From the NCBI RefSeq assembly GCF_963678635.1, contig NC_087062.1:22794370-22858369 (forward strand): 64,000 bases of DNA, given 5' to 3'. Of the stretch, positions 23,714-34,969 are shown piece by piece. The stretch's first letter is position 1, and each line of letters opens with the position of its first letter. Below the pieces are notes generated by a model, which ran no database searches, had not been told where the DNA came from, and saw nothing but the letters and a program-made list of their open reading frames with translations. The position numbers were made by a program, and so were the translations under genes. Source of the stretch: Symsagittifera roscoffensis (lineage: Eukaryota; Xenacoelomorpha; Acoela; Convolutidae).

Positions 23714-23851
23714 TTTTGTTCATTTTCTTATTGTAAATAAATCATTGTTTTCGTTAAAACTTTTCTAAATCCGCCCCCCCTCAAGAAAATCCTAGATCCG
23801 CGCCTGGATCTACGTAAGTTTCTTCATTACGTACATTCACGATTCACAGTT

Positions 23852-24051
23852 NNNNNNNNNNNNNNNNNNNNNNNNNNNNNNNNNNNNNNNNNNNNNNNNN
23901 NNNNNNNNNNNNNNNNNNNNNNNNNNNNNNNNNNNNNNNNNNNNNNNNNNNNNNNNNNNNNNNNNNNNNNNNNNNNNNNNNNNNNNNNNNNNNNNNNNNN
24001 NNNNNNNNNNNNNNNNNNNNNNNNNNNNNNNNNNNNNNNNNNNNNNNNNNN
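23852..24051. other. Assembly gap (200 N)
   Basis: 200 undetermined bases, a round number suggesting a gap of unknown true size. It lies 45 bp after the hAT element and upstream (minus strand) of the known scramblase exons. Confidence 0.99.
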
Positions 24052-25530
24052 GACCCTTAAGGAGTAATCGTAGTTCGGATGTCGGGTGGTACGGGACGAG
24101 GAAATGTGGGGGGGGGGGGGGATGGCTGTTGTTTAGCTTCTAGACATGTACTGCTATTTTTCTATATGTCAAAAGAAGTGCTCTTAACGTCTCAAATTTA
24201 AATATTGCACGGTTCTGAACAAATTAAATAAATTTTTTAAAATTCCACTTGAGCATTTAGTTTTTTTTAGAAAGTTAGGGAAGTTCAAATAAGATAAGAT
24301 GAATATTGATGAAATGCAGGAAAATATTCAATCTTAAAAGAATTATGGTCTTTGCATTGTAACCGAAATCAATTTTGACTTCGAAAAAAGTTCCGCGCTC
24401 TTATAAAAGGAAGCGCGACTTAAATTGATCAAAATAAAAGGCCTTTCAAACAATTGAAGAAAACCTATTGATCAGAAAATGCAAAATTAGAAAAGAAAAA
24501 CTGAGTTAATGTATTCCTCGTTTATTTCAAAAAATTGCCACAATAAAAGAAATTGCGATATTTGTTTTTTTTCTATCTTGCATATTTTCACTCGGTTAAA
24601 AATGGCTGAAAAAAAATTGAACCTGAGAAAATTAAAAAAAAAACTGTCCTTGTTTTATAATTTAAGAGGATTCTTCCAATTTGACACTGGTAAATTTCAA
24701 GACGAAATACAATTGTTTTTCACGTTCATCTGAAGACTTATTTAGTCCCGGGTTGATTGTGGGTTTTCTTTTAACCTTATTCCATGTGAATTTTTCCATA
24801 TTCAATTCAAAATGTAGATGTATTAAAATCAACGGGCTTACTATATAAAAGAATTAAAGGGAGATTTTGACCGCGACATGCGCATGAGAAAATAATTTCA
24901 CATACAATGACAGAAGAGCCCAGTCGCTTAGACCCCTTGGGTTAAATTTGAAAATAAAGATTTTATTGTTTTTTCCTGTTGCCTTTCCTAGACGCCCCGT
25001 GGACAAAGTCTGTTTAGAACAGAAGCGATCTTCTATTGGGTTCATGTGCAGGTATTTGGGGAAAAAAGATTTTACAAAATATCTCACGCCTCATTTATCT
25101 TTCTGTTTTAACGTTTTTTTTTCAAATGGCAAACAAAGAATCTTGGTTGCATAACTTTGAACTCTACCATCAAGTAGGCAATGATCACAAGATAAGAATG
25201 AAACGACAAAATAATGTTTCGGTCGCTTTTCAAAATAACCTTTTGGTCCGTCTAAAACCCGTTTTGAATTTCATTTAGACCTTTTTTTTATATAGTAAAA
25301 ATTTAAAGGTCTAGCTCAAAAGTTCAGTCTGATCGAGTATTAATCAGCTGGAGGAGAATGCCTAAGCTGAATTTGGGCTGCAGTTGCTGGCTTGGATTTT
25401 TCCAACTAGCCCCTTTGTAAAAAAAGCTTCTGTATAAAACCAATACTAGAGCTAAATTAACAGTCAAACATATGTGAGTTTTTTTTGGATCGAAATGTCC
25501 CGCCCTTTTGCTATTGGGTGGTGTGGTTCT
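24052..25530. other. AT-rich sequence, nothing recognised
   Basis: A G-homopolymer near 24105-24121 next to the gap may explain the assembly break. No gene or repeat boundary was found. Confidence 0.4.
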
Positions 25531-25856
25531 TCTTTTGTACTATTTTGAGATATCCACATTTGGTGGCGGACTCTAAAATTTTTCTAAATGCGCCTTTGGC
25601 GCTAATATATACTAATTTTGAAGAGGGAGAGCGCGCCGAAAAAGCGCGCTTTTTTGGTCAAAATTTTCCAAAAAGTGCCTAAAAACGCCATTTTGGCCTG
25701 TTCTTTCAAAATTTTGCCTGCGGCGCAAAAAATATGACCGAACGATTTTACTGCTTTGGGAGAGCTTGGAAAATCAATTCGGTCGACCTAAAAAAACGTC
25801 GACAAAATTTTTGAAAATCCCCCCTCCCCCTCGAGAAAAACCTAAATCCGCCCCTG
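25531..25856 (+). repeat. hAT-related MITE, 5'-truncated
   Basis: Right end CCTAAATCCGCCCCTG is the family terminus. Internal blocks TACTATTTTGAGATATCCA, GCGCCTTTGGCGCTAATATA and GCGCGCTTTTTTGGTCAAAA match the copy at 30706. The left terminus is missing, so no target duplication can be given. Confidence 0.75.
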
Positions 25857-28589
25857 ATAGGCATATGAATAGTTGAACAATTTGGATTTTCCTTTTTTAT
25901 GTTTATTTCGTCTTCTTTCGCAATTTCCTAATTATTTTATCGTCACCTCTGAGAAAATGTTTCTTTTCCAATTGCTCTTTTCACAGCTTTATCCCAACTT
26001 AAATCAGGCGCACATGTTTATTCTGCTCAGTTGATTCCACCAATGTACTGACACTTTAAAAAATAACCCAAAGATCGTCCAAAGAGCAGACCGGTCTATA
26101 AACAGAACGTTTTTACCTGCTCTGTAATTCAAAGACCGGAGTGGGCTATAACAAACATAGTGTAATAAAAATTAGTGGAATGATATACTCAAATGGTTGT
26201 AAAAAAACTACAACAATGCATTTTTTGTTAACAAGTATAGTGAGGAAAATAAAAACTGGCTTTAAACTTTTGTTTTATCATTTGAAGAACAATGCCTGAA
26301 ACTCATCGGTACAACTTAAGAAAAATGGGCATCTGGTGTTTGACCAGTCGACTCAAAGCCCTCTTCTAAATAACTCCCTCCGGTCACTGGGTGAGCTGGG
26401 ATGGGAGAGAGGAGGGGAGAAAGTTGGGTAGAAATGTGGCCTTTACTCTCCCTGTAACCAGATTCCTCAAAGGATTCTGCAATTAGAAAAGAACACTGCC
26501 TATTCCCCCTGATTCTCTCTCCCCACCCTGTCTAAAATCTCTCTGAGAAAATTCTCGCTCGCCTCCGCTTTTCAGTAACGCAGGGTTGATTTTAATCAAA
26601 AGTTGATTCTTTTTGAAGAAAAATAGAAGAAAAAAGAGAAGATTTCAGAAATTTCTGAAGACTTGGATATCAGTTTTTAGGGAAAATATGTTTTTTAAAT
26701 TTTGTTGCTGTATTTAGAACTGTTTCTATGAGGATGGGTAAAAACTTGGAAAAGTTGAAGAAAAATTTGTGCCATGGAAAAAACTTTTTGCACGACTGAA
26801 AATATTTTGTGGCGTGATCAATGAGTTCTGTTACAATTTTGCAAGCTTGAAATGTGTTTGAAACAAGTAATCACCTAATTGGTCCCAAAGCGTATTTTCT
26901 TTCTTTTCTCGAACAAAAAAGAGGAAAATCCCAATATTTTGTTGCACTGAAAACGACACCGAGTATGTTCAAAGGACTTTTGACAACAATTAAAATTGAG
27001 CCAATAATGGTTTTAAACAAAAAGAAAGATTTTTTTTCTATCACTCAAAAGGGCGTTACTGGTAATTCAGCATCATGTTTTGGTATTTATCATGCTCATT
27101 TTTATGTCATTGTCAGATTTTTCCAATTTGGTATTCTTACCAATTAATTAAAACTTGCAAATTTATCAACCTGTTAATAATCTTTCACCAGGCACAGAAG
27201 CGTGTTAAATGTTTTCCATTCCAAACAAATGAATTTAGTCAATTGTCAGCTAAATTTTCAGTAAAACTTCCTTTCTTTTTGGTTTAAACACTGAAAGTTC
27301 TATTGAAAGGTCTTTACAAAAGAGAAATCTCGTATTGACTAAATTTTACTTTTTTCCACTAATTGGCTTCGTTAGTGGAAGCATTTTCCTCGCTTTTTTT
27401 CACCTTTGGGGGTTTTTTGTATCAGTTTTAAAACGACTTTTCTGCTTTCCTAACCGCACAATATTCTCACAGATAAGTTAAGTGATGCCTTGTCAAGCTA
27501 CAAGCGGTGAAATATAACTTCGATTTTTTCAATCGGTAAAAATAGCTTTCTTTTTTTTGTCACACTAAATTTTGCCTGTTAAGTTAGAAAACTACGACTA
27601 AATATCTATCAGAAAAAGTTTTTTTAATTGGGGCCTTCAGCTAAATAACGGGGAGCAATTTGAAGAAGACTGAAAATCAAAAACAAGTCTCTAGCAAAAA
27701 TTGTTAACGCGGATAATTGTTACTTTTGAATCAATTAAAGAAAACATAAGCTAATTTTTTTCGACCCGTCTAGTTCTTTGCAAAAATAATTGGTCATCTA
27801 CTCGTATTTTTCCAGGGATAAGTTTCGGATATTATCCGGAGAAAAGTACCAGGCTCCGTGTTACTGCAACAGGAATTTTTCCCTAAAATTAATTATTTTG
27901 CATCGGTATCAAAAAAATTAATCGGAAATGCTTTTCAAAAATAGTATCTATTAATTTCCGATTAAAAATACAGCACTCAGCTAATGAACCAGTAAAATGT
28001 TTTTATTTTTTAGTATTTCGCCCGCAACAACTACAGCTCAAAATATCGACATTGTTAGTGTTTAGCTTGCATCTTCAAAGAAAAATATCTATAGAGGGAA
28101 TTAAATAATTCCGATCAAATCGATACTTTGGCGCCAATTTATGCCCTCATAATCAGATTAAATTGGAATCGTGAAATATTTCGAACCTGGCTGTTTACAA
28201 AATAAGTTGGGCGATTAGAATCGGCAAAAATCTGGATAGTTATTCTGTCAAAGTTTGTTTAACTAACACTTGCAGTAATTAAAAATGGATAATGGATTAT
28301 AATTCTATATTCATAACCTAGTTCGAGGAGTCAAAAAATACAAATTTGAGTTAATTCTGTTAGAGGCTATACAAATCACTTAGATGTGATCTTAATGTTT
28401 GATAATAATAAGAGCTAAAAAGTTTTCCCGAAGTGGAAGGGGTTACAGAAAAAATCGAAAATTAGTGTATATTGGCATCAGTGTATAATGTACATCAAAA
28501 ATATTTCAAGGTCGAGTGTGTCTATTTGCTAAGAAAAACGTCTCCTCCTACCTCAAAACCACTAATACCTGGTGTCCTTATCGAGGGAG
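25857..28589. other. AT-rich sequence, nothing recognised
   Basis: Includes a more GC-rich pyrimidine-biased stretch at 26340-26580 without a convincing reading frame, and a pair of short related segments around GACCGG at about 26080-26160. Confidence 0.4.
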
Positions 28590-28891
28590 CGCCCTAATTC
28601 ACTATAAGTACCCCATTTTTACCAAATTTTCTGGGCCGCAGGCAAGTTTTTGAAAAAACAGGCCAAAAAAGGCATTTTTAGGCACTTTTTGGAAAATTTT
28701 GACCAAAAAAGTGCGTTTTTTCGCCGCGCGTTCCCCCCTCAAAAACGAGTTTTTATTAGAAAATTTTAAGGGTACCTCACCAAAAATAGATGTCTCAAAA
28801 TAGTACAAAGGGTGAACTCTTTGGGTCGGCAGGGGGTCGAACCCCTGAGGGAAGGGGCGTCCGCCCCCGCCACCCCCTAAATCCGCTACTG
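28590..28891 (-). repeat. hAT-related MITE, inverted orientation
   Basis: Reverse complement begins CAGTAGCGGATTTAGGGGG, a slightly mutated family terminus, and contains GTACTATTTTGAGACATCTA and the GCCAAAAA/GGCACTTTTTGGAAAATTTT blocks. The distal end is lost near 28590. Confidence 0.7.
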
Positions 28892-30705
28892 AATTTGATC
28901 ATTGAATGATTACTGTGATCTTAAAAGACGGTACGCATCGTAATGACTATTACATGTATAGTGCATGCGATTTATAATTTTTGTTTTTGAGTATGTGAGA
29001 AATCCTTTTTCTTTCAACTTTCAGCTGAAAGTTTGTTGAAGTCTTTTTCTTTCAACTTTCTTTCAAAGTTTGTGGAAGGTTTTGAATAGGGTCAGAGTTT
29101 CTTTTTTGATATTAAACTGTTGGGCGATAGTCTTTTCAGAAAGAAAAATTAACAGCGATGCAGCAGACATCACATTGCTGAGTGAAAGAACACATTGCAA
29201 TTTTTTAGCCTTTTTCTAAGAGAATCATTTTACCAATCATTGAGTTTGAAGGAACAAATTTAACAATCAAAGCAATGAAAGAATTTAACTGAAAAAATAG
29301 CTAACATTTTTTGTTAGAATCTTTGTTCGACGGCAAGTTTGAGGTCCCCGGAGTAACGAATGAATCCTAGCTGTTCGGTAGAAGTAAGCTCGTCAAAAAT
29401 TACGTTTCCTTTTGCGGTTAACACTTTAAAGCTTTACAGAATTTTTGAGAAATTTTTTGGTGCGCTACCCCTCAAAAATAGCAGTTATTGGCACTGAATG
29501 TAATTTAGTACAAAAAACTTAGTGTTTTATGCATCTGGTTTTGTGCGAAGAAAAACATTCTCGATCAACTAAGTTTTATCACCTCAAGTTGTCGGAACAA
29601 CGAAATACATTTTTTGTCGAGCAAGTGGCTGAGACTATTCCGTCAACAGTTATCCATTGAAAAAATAAAACACATTAGGAAAAATCACAATTTTTAAACA
29701 TACTTCTCGAACCTATCAGATTGATATACTTCTCAAACCTATCTGTTTTGTGGTAGCCGATGTTTTTCAGTGCAAAAAGATAAGCCCGAGTCTCAACACC
29801 ACATTCTTCTTCAACCAATCCTTTATTAAATCAAAAATTGAGAAGTAATCAAGTTTCTAATTCGGTATATTTAAAAAAAATGCAACTGCCGCGTAATATA
29901 GTATCTAACCAAAAAAAGATTTGCAGCGTAAATGCGAAAAGAATTGAAACTATTCATTTGAATCAGTTTGAGCGAGAATATATAATCAGCACGACTGCTC
30001 GTATCATCGTATCAGGGCGAAGCCCTGAATGTTCTGAGTGCTTTTTAGGGTCTATGGAGCAGTGATAACATGAAAAGTTTAAATGTAATCATATAAAACT
30101 GAAAAAGAAAATTTTAAAAAATTGAGATTTTTCGTGAAAACATCTCCCCACACGTCATATTAAGTACAAAGTGATAAATTTTGCTCCTCTTAACAAATCA
30201 ATTATGGCATATAAGCTTCCTTGAACCAATTTGGAACGAGTTACAAGACGGATTAAGCCTCGCTTACGCGTTAATAGCGCGAAAAATATATCGCGCGTTA
30301 TTTGTCCCAAATTGGCCAAAATGGCAATATTTAAACCACCAAATAGCAATATTTAAATGTACAAAAAATGATCACAGGTGAAATATCTTTTCAAATTTAA
30401 GCTCAGAACAACAATAGCTTTCGAATGATATAAAAAAAATTTTGTCATAAATGGCTAGTTAAAAAGTCGAAATTCGTCTGAAGAAAAAAACCCACCCCGA
30501 GCACAAATATTCCGTTACTTTCGTTACGAAAGTCGGAACAATAAATTGAGAAAAAATTAGTCCTGAACATTTTCAAACCGCCTGGAAAACTTGAAACAGC
30601 AAGTATATCTGATACAAAATCAAAAAAAAATGAAAATTGTGTCGTTTTTGTCCGTGATGTGATGAGAGGATCTGAATGAAGGCTTATGGCTTAAGCATAT
30701 TTGAT

Positions 30706-31027
30706 CAGGGGCGGATTTAGGGGGGTGGGCGGGGCGGGTGGGGGCTTTATTGTCAGGTATTTGAACCCCTGCTGACTCAAAGGGTCCGCCCTTTGTACTA
30801 TTTTGAGATATCCATTTTTGGTGACGAACCAAAAAATTCTCGAAAGGCGCCTTTGGCACCAATATATACTTATTTTGAGAGGGGAGCGCGCGCTGAAAAA
30901 GCGCAATTTTTTGGTCAAAATTTTCCAAAAAGTGCCTAAAAACGCCTTTTTTGGCCTGTTTCTTCAAAATTTTGCCCACACCCCTTGAAAACCCACACCC
31001 CTCGAGAAAATCCTAGATCCGCCCCTG
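30706..31027 (+). mobile_element. hAT MITE with target-site duplication
   Basis: Target duplication TATTTGAT at 30698-30705 and 31028-31035. Ends CAGGGGCGGATTTAGG and CCTAGATCCGCCCCTG are perfect to 10 bp and good to 16. 322 bp, no transposase. Same termini as the hAT element at 22609, which could belong to the mobilising family. Confidence 0.92.
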
Positions 31028-31035
31028 TATTTGAT

Positions 31036-34000
31036 TTCAAAAAAAAACTAAAATTAAGCATCTTTAACAACAGATTTCTTTCAAAATTGAATAGAGCAAC
31101 AGTTTACAATAATTAAATTTCAAAAAAATTTTCAGTGGTTGAAGCAAAACGTTTGCCCCAAAAATGGTTCTGGTAAAAAATATACGCAACATGCGGAACA
31201 TACACTGATTTTTTTCGTGATAGATGAAAAATCGTTTGTTACACAAAAATAAATTTTGGCAATTTACAGTTAAAATATTCTTTTCTTAAATTTGAAAAAA
31301 ACATAAATGGGTTTTTGAGAACATTATTTCTTGGCTACAAGAAAATGCTGAGCGGAAATGAACATTTTTTTTGAGCCAGAGTTTTTGTATTTAACATATT
31401 GCACTATTAGCTGATCAGATGATAATTTGCTTTCAGATTTTTTTGATTTGAATTTTTCAAAAACAACTAAAATTTAAAACTTAGTTAATATCAAGTTCTA
31501 TTTTAAATAAGTTCTTGCAACGAAAAAAATTCAATGGAAACCGATTTTAATTTTTTTCTCGGAATGAAACAAACCTTCTTGTCTGAATTCAAAATTAAGT
31601 TTTATGCACTACACCTGTATAAAAACTACTAACGTAAGAACATTTTGAGACCTTGCTACTTAAGAATGCAGTAAAATGATAAGTGACGTGACATTATGGG
31701 TAAGACAATATATTTTTTGCTGGAAATTTTGAACACTGAAGTGAAAATTTGTGTTTGAAAGTTTTAAATGGGTTATAAAAATGTCTTTACCTTATACATG
31801 TTTTTTCTTTTTCAGACAACTGACTGCGATGAGTGTTACATGCATATCAGCTGTTCATTTTCTAGATTTTCATACTTTTTTGTTAAAAACAGTTTTTTTT
31901 GCCAGAAAATTGAGGTTTGGTTTCTTGGAGAGTTCAAATACTCAGTCGAACACTCAGAGTTCAAACACTCAGAGTTCAAGCAATATCAATGACTGTATTG
32001 CAGAAGTAGAAAATTCGTTTTCAGGTATAAAATGCGGTGATTTTTACCTTGAATTTATAGATCCGAATTTCGAAAAAAGTGGGAGTATAACTCTTTCGGT
32101 TGTTTTTTATACAGACCATTTTCTGTAAAAATAAGTTCAGAGTGGTAATCAAACATAGAATCTACATGTTTCCTGCCTGTTGCGCTACTCACTATCCTAC
32201 ATGCGCTTCACTCTCGCGGTTCGTAGCTTGAGGAAATTAGCTATGATGCTGAAAGCCTAACACGAATTTTTATCCCATTCAAAAAACTGCTCAATTTTAA
32301 ACACTTAATATTTGACATTGATAGTCTGAAAATTAGAGTCCCTCAAAATTTTTTCTCTTATAATGTTTTTAGACCAAGTAAATGGCCGTCAGAACCTTGA
32401 CGGGTCTTTTTCCTTTATAGATGCACTTCAAGGTAACATAGGGTAACTGTTGACCATTCCTATTTTTTTTACTGTTGACAAGTTAATTTTTTGCTCACCT
32501 TAGAATTTCTTTTCGGTACTTTTTTTGTTTCATAACTTTTTTTTTGCTTTTTTTGTCATGCTAGACTTTGAACCTGTGAAGAATAGATGTATCTAACGCT
32601 AGATGAACCAAAAATGTAGACATTAACTGTTTTGTTAATTCGTTCTGATAATCTGTGATCTGTAAATGTCAATTAGTCAAAAACTTAACTGCAGGCATTT
32701 TTCAGTGATTGCTTACTTTAAACTGAAACTTCTTACAGCCACAAGAACTAAAAACAACGACGTTAAAAAGGCGCAATTTTTGTCGACTTTTTGTTGGTAT
32801 AACTTTTGAGCTAATTAGTATAGTGATTAAAGCTTCATTTCAACTTCATTTGAATTTTAAAAAAAAGTTTGCCAATTTTAATTGGGCTGTGTGATAAGCA
32901 AAACGTGAATCAAATATAGAAAGTAGAATTACCCTTTGGCGCCCATAAATATTTAAAAACTGGTGAAATGGAGCGCAATTAAAATTTAATTGCTTCAAAT
33001 GGTTCGGTAATTTTGCAATTTTCTTCATTTTTTTTTCGATAATTAATCATTGAGCAATTGTTAAAGACAAAGACTGAAATCCATCTTCAACCAGTAGTTA
33101 TATTTCAAACGGTTTAAATTGAGTCTGAGGTTTAACCCAACCTTTTATGACCAAACTTAATGATCAGAAGACCATTGCTTTAAAAATTTTAACGAGATTG
33201 TTGAAACAAAAAGAGCCATTCAGCTCGATTTCAAAACAACAACAAAAACCATCATCTATTTTGGAGTGCAAAAACAATATCTTCCAAAACCTCTTTTGTG
33301 TATTTTTGTTTTAATGAATATATCGTTTTCTCCTTTCAAGTGATCTTGTTTGTTTAAAAACGTTAATGATATATATTTGTAAATTGTGTATCAATCATAA
33401 CTATACGCCAGGTGAAAAATAAGGACCGGGAAGCGATTAAAATGTTTTCATTTATGCCCTTAGCCAATAGAGAACAATTTTGCTAGCACCCCCAGCAAAT
33501 GGAATGTAAGACTGCCGATGGCTTATCCAATCAGAATTGAGCAGGCGCTATTTGCGATAAATGGGAAGTGCTAAGGAAAAGATAATAATTATAAGCCACA
33601 TAGTTGCAAGCAACATAGTGAAGCGACCCAAATTTTGATTTAAAAGTTTTAGACTTGAAAATTATTTTTCGGATTGAAAATTCTCAGTTTTGGAGAGTCA
33701 AACTTCCCAGTCAAACTTCAATTTACTTTCACAAAAGTTGTAATAGAAAACTCTGCTGTCAACGCCAATTCAAATTTCTTAAATTTTTCAAAATTGTTGA
33801 AGTCAATTTAGTATTTCAGCTTTTCTTGCGAAGAGAAACTCTACGTCTATCTGAGGACACATTTCAAAATGGTGAGTTTGGATGATGTTACTATTTGACT
33901 TCGTGTTTTTTTTTTGAAAAAAAAATGTTCGATCAAAGCTTTCAAAATACTCTCTAATTTTACTCGCAATCAAAAATGAGCAGCTAAAAAGGGGCTGATT

Positions 34001-34969
34001 TTTTGCCGAATGTTTGTAATTATTCCGAAAGCAAAACAGGTTCAGTTCTTTTTTTTTCAATCTTAACTGAAAAATAAAAAATATAATTTTTTTTACTTCA
34101 ACTGAGATTTCGAACATCATCTTTGATTTAAACTGACCGCTGATTATGTTAGGTCATCGTTTTAGTTTACAAACTTGAAACTAAAACGACAATTCTCAAC
34201 CATTTTTCAACTTGATGGTTTTAAACTCTCTTTCAGATCACTTTTCACAGTAAGTCGCTTAGCGAGTTATGATTCTCATGATATTACATGTTGGCAAATA
34301 ATTATTAAATCCGCAAATTAAAACGTCAATCTAAACCAGATTCTGTTTTTACTGTTGAAAAATCGTTTACATCTAATACCTTGTTGTTAGCGCTGTAAAA
34401 TGAATTTTGTTGTTCACATTTGTGTAAAAATGTTTGAATGGTAGAAACGACTTTTGTTATTTGTCATTTTGTCTCTTTTTGACAACTTTTTCTCGCGGGT
34501 GGTGTTCGAGTACAAAAAGTATGACAAAATTGCAACAAAAAGTGCAATTCAAATTTCATTTTGCTGATTCCAAATGAGCTTCAAGGGTACAATAATCTAG
34601 AAGACTCTTTTGGTGGTGAAGGTCTTGACCAATTCTCCAAAATTTTTACTTTTCAATTGAGATTCTCAAGTTGTTTGCGCTGCTGTGTTAGTAAACATTT
34701 TTAGCGACTAGCAATTTTCAACAACTACATTCATTATAATCGAGTATCTCTTACAGTTGAAGAGAAAAGTTTGGTAAACTGTGCAGTCTTCATTAATGAT
34801 AAACGTTCATTACTTGAGTTTTTTTGTCACAATTGATTAATTACAGCTTCTGAACAACACATTTGATTAAAAAGGCTCTTTTACAGCTTGTAGTACAACA
34901 TACCGTGAAACTGTGAACATCGAACGTAAATAAGTCACAAATGTGTTTATTTAGTACGAAAATCTGTTC
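31036..34969. other. Upstream region of the LIM-homeobox gene, no confident element
   Basis: AT-rich. A frame at 31751-32128 contains a short GAGTTCAAACACTCA direct repeat and looks non-conserved. Upstream exons or promoter of the Lhx2/9 gene may be here but cannot be located by eye. Confidence 0.4.

Larger units (their letters stand above)
22609..23806 (+). mobile_element. hAT element, short (1198 bp), with intact ends
   Basis: Perfect 8-bp direct repeat GATCTACG at 22601-22608 and 23807-23814, the length used by hAT transposases. Terminal inverted repeats CAGGGGCGGATTTA and (reverse complement of right end) CAGGCGCGGATCTA, 12 of 14 identical, followed by G-rich/C-rich subterminal tracts. 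It contains one ORF (22997-23713), an upstream TATA-like TATTTATACC (about 22892) and AATAAA at 23736-23741. Much more GC-rich than its surroundings. Confidence 0.93.

Noticed and set aside
31751-32128. 125-codon frame preceded by a good splice acceptor and containing CDECYMHISC in another frame
   Set aside because: No domain recognised and the frame is Phe-rich with a short simple repeat; not enough for a gene call.
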